The translations under genes were made by a program, and so were the position numbers. Of a DNA stretch of 64,000 nucleotides, positions 21,521 through 31,400 are shown in pieces. Numbering within the stretch: the first letter of the stretch is position 1; every line of letters begins with the position of its first letter. The notes under the pieces were generated by a model, which was given only the letters and a program-made list of their open reading frames with translations, was not told the DNA's origin and searched no databases. Origin of the DNA: Piscicola geometra. Taxonomy: Eukaryota > Annelida > Clitellata > Hirudinida > Piscicolidae. The stretch is from positions 14,844,083 to 14,908,082 of the forward strand of contig OX030955.1 of assembly GCA_943735955.1 (NCBI GenBank), read 5' to 3'.

Positions 21521-21799
21521 AATTTTTATAAATTTAACTTTGTGAATACATCTGAATATTTAAACTTATTAATATTAAAATTAAAAGTTTAGTATATAAA
21601 TTAAAAGTTTTGCTTAAAGTTGCGAACTTACTCGTCCAAACTGCTTAAAGTTGCAAACTTTTTTTAGAAGAGCAGAATTTGAAGACTGTGATTACATCTT
21701 AAAATTAAGAATAAAGCAATAAAAATTTAAAATGTTTAATTTTCTCTTGTTTTCAAAATATTTATATTAAAAAAATTTTTTTTGACGAGCTTTTGTTTC

Positions 21800-22215
21800 G
21801 ACGAGTTCCTATTTCGACGAATTCAATGCTATTCTCCAAAAGCACCATGTGCCATGCAAGACGACTGGATGTTTTCTTTGAGCTACTACAGAAAGCATCT
21901 ATCGTTACTCTAGGTACACAAACTGCTGCACATAACTCATCAAGCCTAGCAGGCAGGCTGGCGCGATCCAGTGGTGTGTCAAGGCGACTTGGTGCAGTCA
22001 ACGGCTCACTTCGACGACACCAGTGTTGGCCCTCATCGTAGTGGACTGAGGAATGAAAACACTGAGCGATTGCTTGCACTCAACAAAAGCAATGGCCTAT
22101 GCATAGCATAGCTGCTCCTGGTACTCCTTTGAGGCTAAAACAAACGATAAAATAAATCACATCTTAGTTAACAACCATTGGAAATCCCTTCAACAATGCA
22201 GAGTCTACCTGTATC
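21800..22215 (+). mobile_element. LINE remnant: endonuclease domain fragment
   Basis: Plus-strand frames read DTSVGPHRSGLRNENTERLL, then ALNKSNGLCIA, and after a frameshift INHILVNNHWKSL. This matches the apurinic-like endonuclease of non-LTR elements (RNENGERLL...IDHILVN.RW). It is directly followed by the L2-type polymerase remnant at 22225, which may be a different insertion. Confidence 0.6.
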
Positions 22216-22224
22216 TAATCTTTC

Positions 22225-23553
22225 TTAGGTCCTCGAAAAAGTTAATTCTCAACAATTAATCTCCTATCTGGAAAAATACTCACTACTTCCTTCCTCTCAT
22301 TCTGGTTTTAGAATTGGCCACTTGACTGAAACTGCTCTACTTAAACTCTATAATGACCTTATTTTAACTTCTGATTCTAATGCATCAACTCTTTTTTTAT
22401 GCCTTGATTTTTCATCTGTTTTTGATACTGTTGATCATACTCTTTTACTGAATGTTTTAGATTCTTCCTTTAATATTTTTGGATCTTATGTATCAATAGA
22501 ATCTTCTCGTTTTTCATCTGTTTCTTTATCTAATGGTGTTCCACAGGGCTCAAACCTTGGTCCCTTACTTTTTATTCTCTACACCTCGGAACTATCTAAT
22601 ATTATTTTTTAATCTTCTTTAAACAGTCAAATTTATGCTGACGACTCCTATATTTATACATCTTTCACTGACTCTTCTCTTGATCTTGCTGTAATAAAAT
22701 AACTCTCTGTCTTCAATCTATAATTTCTTGGGCTTCATTTTTTTTTCTTAGCTAAACCGTGAAAATTTTGAACTAATCTATTTCAATAAAAATCTAAATC
22801 TTTACTATCCCTTCCTTCTTTAGTTTTGCCTCCCCCTCCTCATTATCTCTAACTCCTTCAACTTCCTCTTCGTAGCCTTGGTTTTATCTCCGATTCTAAC
22901 CTGTCTTTAACTTTTCAAATTCTATCTCTTTCTAAATCTTATTATTTCCATATTCGTCGTATTAAACATCTTCTTCCTTTTCTCGATGATCCTACCTTGC
23001 AACTTCTTGTATCTTCTCTAGTTCTCTCCAGGATTGATTATTGCAACTCTCTTTACTATGGCCTCCCTGATACTACTTTAGCTCCTCTAAATAAAACCTT
23101 TAATTGTGCTGCTCGTCTTGTTGCTCGTGCTCCTACATTTTCTCACATTTCTTCTTATCTTCGTTTGTTACATTGGTTACATTTGAGATCTAGATTGACT
23201 TTTAAAATATGCCTAAATATGTTTAAAATTCATAACTGTACTGCTCCAATTTATCTTTAAAATCTAATTAAACAACCACCTAAATCTGGTCTAAGATCAT
23301 CGACCTTTAAGCGTTCTTTTCGTTTTTCAGTTAAACATTCTTTTGCTAAACGTTCTTTTTCTTACTGTGGTCCTCTTTTATGGAATTCTTTACCCGCTTC
23401 TCTAACTTCAACTAAGTCACTCATAACTTTCCGTCGAGGCCTGAAGACGTATTTGTTCGGAACGTGATGGCTGAGTGCTTTTGTTCGCTTCGTAAAGGGC
23501 GCTATACAAATAATTAGTGATTGATTGATTGATTGGTTGATTGATTGATTGAT
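22225..23553 (+). mobile_element. CR1/L2-type LINE, 5'-truncated copy 2
   Basis: Plus-strand reverse-transcriptase remnant. Frames read FRIGHLTETALLKLYND, then FLCLDFSSVFDTVDHTLL (palm motif A) and SNGVPQGSNLGPLLFILYT (motif B region) to 22610. The catalytic DD box follows after a frameshift (DDSYIY). The C-terminal ORF is at 22997-23260, with [17 protein letters not shown]. The 3' end is GGGCGCTATACAAAT followed by GATTGATTGATTGG (23499-23553). Several stops make it inactive. It is the most complete copy of this family in the window. Confidence 0.88.
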
Positions 23554-24068
23554 TGGTCATGGTTTGAAGTTCTTGTCACATGATCAGCCAGTTGTAGCAG
23601 CTCTGAAAAGTCACATTGAATGCAATAAAAAGTGTTTGGGCACCTAATATTTAAAGTTAAATCTTGAAGCTCTTCAGGATCCTACATCTGGTGGCATAAT
23701 GTTGAGCACCAGTCGTGGAGATGCCAGTTTTACAGACCTTTTTTTGCAGACTGACTGACTGACATTAGAGTAAATTTTGCCACTTGTTAGTGTTGGATAG
23801 AAAAAGATTGATTCTTGTCGCCACTTGAATACATTTTTTAATCCACATATACCTCTATTTTGATTAATTGCATATATCAGATAATAAAAGCTTTTCATAA
23901 ATTTTAAGAATTGGTGAGAGATCCGGAACTAAAATAGCTGAATGCTTTTAATAAGCGATTATTTCCTAGTATGGCGTTTTCAATTCATATTATTCGACCA
24001 CTGTAGTGGAATTCATGAGACAGACTTAACGGTTCAATAATCAAAACCACTACTATAACACCACACAG
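23554..24068. other. Spacer upstream of the first visible metaxin-2 exon
   Basis: No exon could be supported. The metaxin-2 start codon and first exon should lie here or further upstream, but their expected length is short and they cannot be picked out by eye. Confidence 0.4.
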
Positions 24069-24618
24069 CCAGCAAGGCGTGGCCAGATGATGTGCGTCTG
24101 TACCAGCCCTTTGAAGGTACCACAACAATATTAACGCATGTTGTCTTAGTGTTGTTTCTCATGTCTTGATGACCACACAGTGGAACAGATTCTGATGGAT
24201 GAGTTTGCGGACTGTCTGGCTGTCAGGACCCTCCTCACTATGCTGAAGCTGCCCTTCCACATTGAACTCAAGATCAACGCCCACCACATGTCTCCTTCTG
24301 GTGTCCATCTATCCCTTCAATCATCATCTATCCATCTATATGTTACAGTCAAAACGCGTAACCAGGCATTTCGCGTAATGCCTAAAAAATCAGCCAAATC
24401 GTGTATCTCATGATTCACGCAGATTGAATGAATAAAGATAATAAGATGTCTAAAGATGAAAACATAATTTCAAGTTATTTAGCCCTTTGTTAAGCTTTTT
24501 TCATTCAATACGCGTGAATTATGCGTTACACGATTTGACTGATTTTAAGGAATTACGCGAAATGCCTGGTTACGCTATTTGACTAACATACACACATACT
24601 CAAACACACACACACACA

Positions 24619-24706
<88 letters not shown>

Positions 24707-27700
24707 AGAAATCCCCTTTTTGAGAATTGACGAAATACTAGTGTCAGAATTTGAACCTATCGTTGCTTTTCTTGCTGCCAAGGTGATATTGATGATGATG
24801 ATGATGAGGTTCATAGTCGTGATGATGATGATGATGGGATTGATAGATTGATGATGAAGGTGATGGTGGTGATAACTGGGGTGATTTTGAAGACAGCAAG
24901 CGTTGTTATATTGATACTTTACAAATATTTATAAAAAAACATCATCATACCAAGAAATATCATTGTCATCACCCTCATCATCATCGTCAGAATCACTCTT
25001 ATCACCACCATTTTCATCCTCATCACCAATACAACAGGGCCACTCATTGCGTTCATGGATGTCAGAGGCGGACTACTCCGAGATGAGGGCCTATGTGCTG
25101 TACTCTCTCAAGACTTTTAAGAATACGCTCGTTCGTGCTCAGTTGTATTTTTGTGCTGTTGTGTACTGTGGTGTGGTGTGCTTTACTGTGGTGTGGTGCA
25201 GTGTTATTTTCGTAACGAAAACGAAAACGACAATTCTGAATAATCGTTCCACGAAAACGAAAATAAAAACTAAATTTATTTTCAAAACGAAAATAAAAAC
25301 TATAATTATTTCCAAAACGAAACTGAAATAAAAACTATAATTATTTTCAAGAAGAAATTAAATAAATTTCAAAGTATGCCATAATATGCAAATGATTAAT
25401 TTATATAAAAAATATATGTCTATGTTATAAACATTATCTTTGGGCTTTATGAAAGTAGCACCATTTATAAAACGTTATTTTATTACCGCTTCGCGTTGTC
25501 AATTAAATTATCACTTATTTTAACCGTAAGTTTGTGATTATATTTCAAATTTGTTATTACTCAATAATTTACGTACTCACTTCCTATAATATTTCAATTG
25601 ACTGTTAATTTTTAAAACTCATTTGTTGTTAATATACAGTTCTATTTTACTGTTTCATTTATGATTAATTAGATATAAAAAAATAGTGTTCAAAGTTGTA
25701 AATTAATATATTTTAAAAACTAAAATGAAAATAAAAACTTTAATTATTTTCAAAACTGAAACGAAAATAAAAACTTTAATTATTTTCAAAACGAAAACGA
25801 AAATAAAAACTTTAATTATTTTCAAAATGAAAACGAAAATAAAAACTATAATTAATTCCAAAACGAAACTGAAATAAAAACTATATTTTATTAAACGAAA
25901 ATAACACTGGTGTACTGTGCTGTACTGTGGTGTGGTGTGCTGTGGTGTGCTGTGCTGTGCTGTACTGTGGTGTGGTGTGGTGTGCTTGTGCATTAACAAG
26001 ATGTTTTTGTATTCGATTCTGTTTTCAACACGAAGCCAGTGGAGCTCCTTGAGAACAGGGCTGGTGTGATCATACTTTCTAGCACCTGTTATGAGCCTAG
26101 CTGTGGTGTTGATTATAGACTGAATTTTCTGCAGCTGCGTCATTGGCAACCCAGTAAGAATGATATTGCCATAGTCAATTCGACTGAGAACCAAAGCAGA
26201 AGCCAATGTTCTCAGTGAGTCCTTGTTCAATAACCATCTTATGGATCGTATTTGGCGTAAAGAAGCAAAGCAGGTTTGAGTCATCTTGTTGATGTGTGTC
26301 GTCATGGTGAGGTCTTTGTCGAGATAAACTCCTAGGTTTCTGACACTTTCAGAAGGAATTATTTCGTTCTGACAAATGCAAACTGGTTCTTTGGGAATGT
26401 GAACAGAGATTCGACGGGATGAGAGCCAGATAACTTTAGTTTTGCTGGAGTTAAGATTCAGTTGATTGGCACCCATCCAAGCAGCAATTTCATTAATGCA
26501 TGATGACACCCTTTCTTGCAGGTCAGCCTGATAACCTTTAATGCAATGACCGTAAATCTGTGTGTCATCAGCGTACTGATGAAAAGCGAGCTCATGTCTA
26601 GCTGCTATTCTTTCCAAATCTCCAGTGTACAAAGAGAACAGTAAAGGACCAAGGACTGAACCTTGGGGCAACTCCTACAGCTGAAACCGACGTGGTCGAT
26701 TTTGTCCCACTACAGCGGATGTCAAAACATCTGTCACTTAAGTAGTCCCTAAACCATTCTAACGCAGAGTCAGAGAAACCATAGGAGATGTGCAGTCTAC
26801 GGAGCAGTGTTGCATGATCTACCAAATCAAAAGCTGCCGATAGATCAAGCCAAACTAACAATGTAAGCTTACCGTCATCTGCTGCCCTAAAGATGTCTGA
26901 AAAGACTTTGGTTATGGCAGTTTCTGTCGAATGATGACGACGGTAGGCTGACTGCAAGGGAGGGAAAAGATGAAACTCTGCGAGGTAGTTGACTACTCTG
27001 CGGAGAACTAATCTTTCCATGAGCTTGGACAACACCCTCAAGTTTGAAATAGGTCTGTAGGACGAAGTTTCAGTGAGTTTAAGACTCGGCTTCTTAAGCA
27101 GTGGCGTGATGTAGGCCGACTTGAAAGACTTCGGAACCCTGCCTGCCGAAAAGACCTGTTGAATAAGCTCACTAGAAAAGGAGTAATTATTCCAGATATC
27201 TCCTTCAACAGCCATGTAGGAACCGGGTCATTCGAGCACTGCTTATTCGGAAGCCCTTGAATAGCCCTAACTACTTCTTCTTCGTCGACTATGCTGAACC
27301 CATTCAAACTGAGCCCGTGCTCGCAAAACGAAAATGTTGGGTCATCTTGGGCATTGATTGACCTTCTCGCCAGCACAACTTTCTCTGTGAGGTGTGCGTG
27401 ATAGTCATCAGTCCTGGTGCCCGAGACTGATGACGTCCTACTTCTGCCTGCGATGCTATTAATGAGTTTCCAAGTTTATTTATTTATTTATATTTTTTAA
27501 AAAATCCATATTATTCACGGCTTGACAGACGCAAGCCATGTTAAAAATACAAAAAAATAGAAGGTGAGCAAAAACTAAAATAAAATCGAGAAAGCAAAAC
27601 AAAATGAAATTTAAAGAGGAAAAATAATATACATTTAAAGTATATCATAACTAAAAGATAATTATTAGATTCTAATGCAAATGATAATGTTTAAAATTAG

Positions 27701-29743
27701 ACAACTTGACCAATTATATAGTGAATATGATAATAAATAAATAAATAATAAAAATCAAAATGATAATATAAATATAAACTATAGAATGAGATGTTTCAGA
27801 AGACGAGGGAGGAATTTTTTGCTTTCAAACTTGTTCTATATTGGTGTATCGAAATTGTGCTTACGGGGTCTTAAGTTATGTGAAGATGTTTTAAGAGAGG
27901 GTAGAATTTGGTGAAGAACGTGGTTACAGTTAATGGAGATTTGTTTAAATAGTTTAGTGTCTAAAGTGGTAAAAATAGAAGTGATAGATGCGTAATGAGA
28001 GGCAAGATATTCAAGTCAAATTAGTTTTTTAATAAAGGACTGAAGTTGCTTAATGTGTAGCTGATTAGCAAAACCAGACCAAGAAGGAGCTGCATACTTA
28101 AGATGAGAGATGATGAGGGACTCAGTGATGTCAAAGAGTTTGGCACCAAAGAGTCCATGGGAACGGATTGTTTTGATGGCATGAAAAATTTGGAGGCATT
28201 TATTGATAATATGATCTATGTATGGTGAAATGTTGAGAGTGTCGGTGAATGTGATACCTAAGATAGTAAGTTTATTAGTGTGTTAAATGGATGGATTTAA
28301 AACTGGTGGTGTGATGGGTTTATGACTATTGTTGACTTCGAGTTTGAATGATTTTTTGAGGTTAAGTGAAAGATTACTGAGCTTGGCCCACTTAGAAAGG
28401 GAGTCAAGCTCTAATAGGTTAGATGATGGAATAATGAGATAAGTGTCATCAGCGAATTTTAATATTTTATTAGATAAGTAATATGGTTGAAGTGAAGAGG
28501 CGTTGATTATAAAGGTAAAGGGACCAAGAACTGAACCTTGGACCACGCTAGGTTCAGTTCTTGGTCCATCTACCTGTATCATCTGAATTCCCTTTGGACT
28601 GAGAAAGCTTCAAGTTCCAGAACTGTTCTAGCTTACGTCTGCACAGACTCTTATAGACTTTCGGCTGCTTGACCCAGGCAATACGCGCGTGCTCATTTTT
28701 AACTAACCGGCAGGTTGATAACAAAAAACTATTTATAAAAAACTCGTAATTACCAAATTTTAACTTAATACTAAAAAAATAATTTATCTAAACTAATTTA
28801 AATAAAATATTAATAAAATAATATTATTTTACTAATATTTTATTTTCGAATAAAAAGGTTTAAAACTTCTCAATTTTAAAAGGCAACATTATTGGCGCCT
28901 AGCATAGACAATTTGCAAAATAATTTCGTTCTGGAACTTTCCAATTATCTTGATTAATTTTCATCACACCCCAGCTGTACGTGATGTGGCTGCAAGAAGA
29001 AACTTATCAAAAGGTAGTTCTATGAGTTATATCCACACACATTTAGACACACACACACACACAAACATACATACACCTTTAAAGATAACAAAACAACGGT
29101 ACGGCAGTCCTTTTGCATGGCCACTGAACAAGGTTCTACCATGGCTGAAGCGACAGGAAACTCTGAGACATCTTCACTGCCTGCATCTGACTGAGAAAAC
29201 CTTCGAGCAGGTCTGTCAGTCTGATGCACGAATTGAAGTTTAAATTTCGCTCAAAATATAATTATAATAATGACGGGAAGTATTATAGTGTAACTTAGGT
29301 TGCTAGTAGCGACAGCTGTAGGAATGTGTAATATATAGATGGCTGATAAATTGAAGTCTCCTAATCTGAGTTTTGCAAAGGTGCTCAGTGAACTGGACGA
29401 GTGTTGCGAGGTATTGTCCAACAAATTGGCCGACAAAAAGTACTTCTTCGGTGACAAGTGGGTGATGGATGGATGTTGCAGTTGCTATTTGAATTAAGGA
29501 ATTATACGTGCACACATTCGTATATAAACACGCATACACTCTCATACTCACTCACACAACCACACATATATACACAGACCAACAGAACTAGATGCGCTGG
29601 TTTTCGGCTACCTCTACTCCATCCTGACCACCCCCCTGCAACACAGCCAGCTGAGAGACGTTCTGCAGAATCACAGGAGTCTCACTGACTTCTGCAAGGG
29701 CGTTCATGACTGCTTCTTCCCTACAGCCGATGACTCCTCTTGA
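24069..29743 (+). CDS. Metaxin-2 (mitochondrial outer membrane import/SAM-associated protein)
   Basis: Seven plus-strand exons: 24069-24116, 24181-24300, 24706-24782, 25038-~25152, 29085-29210, 29381-29457 and 29578-29743 (stop TGA). In order they read [22 protein letters not shown] and [17 protein letters not shown] and [51 protein letters not shown] and KKYFFGDK; and [18 protein letters not shown]. These follow vertebrate metaxin-2, including the thioredoxin-like N-terminal and GST-like C-terminal regions. Metaxin-2 acts on the cytosolic face of the mitochondrial outer membrane with metaxin-1 and the SAM complex in beta-barrel protein assembly. All junctions are in phase except exon 4 to 5, where about ten residues (the W-C-D region) are absent. 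The start codon was not found. The 3.9-kb intron 4 holds a MITE and two antisense LINE remnants. Confidence 0.92.
24347..24584. mobile_element. MITE with long inverted repeats in metaxin-2 intron
   Basis: The left end AGTCAAAACGCGTAACCAGG is mirrored at the right (CCTGGTTACGCTATTTGACT). The inverted repeat extends about 60 bp inward through GCATTTCGCGTAAT and AAATCGTGTA. It is 238 bp long with no ORF. It lies in the intron between exons 24181-24300 and 24706-24782. The family is unassigned; the internal sequence is AT-rich. Confidence 0.85.
24605..24705. repeat. (CA)n microsatellite ending in a splice acceptor
   Basis: About 50 CA units end CACACAG directly before exon 24706 of metaxin-2, so the repeat itself supplies the 3' splice site. 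There is no pyrimidine-rich tract between the repeat and the AG. Confidence 0.93.
25191..25917. mobile_element. Non-autonomous hAT-like element in metaxin-2 intron
   Basis: The element spans 25199-25909. It begins CAGTGTTATTTTCGT and ends ACGAAAATAACACTG. The flanking octamers GTGTGGTG and GTGTACTG agree at six of eight positions, consistent with an old hAT target duplication inside a TGTG-rich tract. Subterminal blocks of a roughly 36-bp direct repeat (AACGAAAATAAAAACT plus ATAATTATTTTCAA) occupy both sides. The 711-bp element has no transposase; the minus-strand tail of the 25703 ORF is repeat-derived (FIFVF.LKIIKV). Confidence 0.8.
26000..27474 (-). mobile_element. CR1-like LINE remnant with near-complete reverse transcriptase
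   Basis: Minus-strand polymerase across three frames. From 5' to 3': [53 protein letters not shown] (motif A); a frameshift; [16 protein letters not shown] (motif B); [13 protein letters not shown] with the catalytic [29 protein letters not shown]; and [12 protein letters not shown]. It stops at [13 protein letters not shown], so the 3' end is missing, while a related 3' end is at 40190-40600. The domain order and catalytic aspartates are intact, but at least two frameshifts kill it. It sits antisense inside metaxin-2 intron 4. Confidence 0.88.
27475..28566 (-). mobile_element. Second non-LTR retrotransposon remnant, distinct family
   Basis: The minus-strand ORF 28582-28283 reads [14 protein letters not shown] and [16 protein letters not shown] (catalytic FADD), then [16 protein letters not shown]. 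Continuing frames to about 27790 give [24 protein letters not shown] and YAAPSWSGF, the usual connection region of this RT type. The 3' end near 27475 is a TATTTATTTATTTATA tract. It abuts the CR1-like element head to tail within metaxin-2 intron 4. The 5' edge is a hairpin (28521-28566). Confidence 0.8.
28521..28566. repeat. Inverted repeat at LINE 5' edge
   Basis: GGACCAAGAACTGAACCT is mirrored 10 bases later by AGGTTCAGTTCTTGGTCC, with 18-bp perfect arms. It begins exactly where the LINE's GP.L coding sequence would otherwise continue upstream, so it looks like a template-switch or twin-priming scar. Confidence 0.8.
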
Positions 29744-29787
29744 AGGAATGCAGTATCTTGCAATTACCACAAAACTAATTTTATTGT

Positions 29788-30372
29788 CCAATCAATCAAT
29801 CACAACTATTTCTATAGCACTTTTTTTCGAATTCAAAAGCGCTTTCAAATAAATTTGTTAAATAAAACCAGTTTTTAGAACACTTCCATTATATTTATAT
29901 ATATATCAATTTTAAAAAAACCATCAACTTTAATAATCCAATCTCACCCACATCGCCACGATCATCATTGCCACAGAATCATTGTCTTTACCAATACAGC
30001 ATTTAATCATCACCACAGTACATACATTCCTAATAAATCTTCATAACCATAAAAACATAATCATTTTACTTAATCTTCTTGCCACTGGTGTTGAGGCTGT
30101 GACAGAAGGTGAAGGAGAAGTCCTTGCCAACACTGGAACTGTTGTTGTGGAAGGTTTTCTCTTTTTTGTCGCATTTGGGAAGTATTCTACTCACCTGGTT
30201 CCCTGCGGCCATCTTGGTTTGTTGCGGCCATTCCTTGACAGACTCAAAACGACCAACATTCACACAAAAAATATTCCCATTACTAATATTTAATTTTTAT
30301 TTAGATTTAAGATTTTAACATTTTAAAATACTAAACCCAAAACCGTTTCTTTCAAAAATTTATTTGAGCAAA
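29788..30372 (-). mobile_element. Retroposon-like repeat G, copy G2
   Basis: Minus-strand copy of the repeat at 14595. It contains the conserved ORF (MAAGNQVS at 30220-30170, GKDFSFTFCHSLNTSGKK) but with an insertion after AACCAGGTGAG. It continues through GGGTGAGATTGGATTATT, a short TATATATA run, AAGCGCTTT and GTGCTATAGAAAT, and ends in a TGATTGATTGATTGG tail at 29788. The tail lies only 45 bp beyond the metaxin-2 stop codon, so the insertion probably sits in that gene's 3' UTR or termination region. Confidence 0.65.
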
Positions 30373-30993
30373 GATTAAACAATGCATTAATTTCTTCTTA
30401 CTCCAACACGTTTAATTAAATAAACGACACCCAATATAACGGCGAATGTTATTCACAAAAACTATTGTAGAATTTGATTCCGAAGCACTGTCGATAATTA
30501 CAGGCTTCCTGTTATCATCGGCTTGTTGAATGATCATTGTTGCATCTGTGGTCAGGAGAGTTCTCCCTCTGCGTCAAATGAACCAAGATCAAAATGAAAA
30601 AGTCTTGCCAAGATGCCTCAGTGCCAATGAAGAAGCGATTAAGGTGTGGCTGACTGTTCCTTTCCAGCTCAAGCAGTCGAATGGCAGGAAAGCCCTAAGA
30701 TAGGTTTCGATCATTTGAACTTGTCAGCCTGGCTTTTGCCAGCTTATCTATTTTCTGGTCTAGCTTTGCATTTGTAGAGGGCTTTTACACAACTCACCCT
30801 TCTCAACCATCCCACCTACCTTATTTTAATGGCTTTATAGTGTCTTATGGAATGAAATAAAATTACATAAATAAATAGAACGATTGAGAACAAGTGACTG
30901 AAGGGTGTACTGTATTTGAACCGAGATAGAACACAGGACATCAAAAGGATGAATGATTGACTAGCAGAAATAAATGTAGCAAGCGTCTGTGTA

Positions 30994-31026
<33 letters not shown>

Positions 31027-31400
31027 GTTTTTTCTCCTTATTGATATAGACTAAATATGACAGCATTATAACGAAAGAACACGAGGACTGCTGCCTTCAA
31101 GCTTCTCAGTAGAAGGATCTTCACGTGAAGGGTGAGTCATCAGAAACGACCAGAGAGCAGTAGAGTTTCCAGGGATTTAACGAATCCAAAACTGGATGAT
31201 GGAAAGCAGCAATGAAAGCATGTTATGTTCGATAAATAAGGAAGGAGAATGCTTCACTGAAACAAATGTGACACAGGCGGGAGGTGCAGTCGCGTGACAG
31301 AAGAGATGCTCAAGAGCAAAGATCAAGGTAGTGGAGAGAGAGAAGGGGGTTCAAGAGAGAAGAGGAGATGAAGTAAGAGAGAGGATGGAGAAGAAAAGCT
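30373..31400. other. Spacer between convergent metaxin-2 and JIP genes
   Basis: No exon was recognised. It includes a short (GT)n run at about 30990-31028 and a purine-rich stretch (31260-31400) that is probably the 3' UTR of the JIP gene. Confidence 0.4.
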
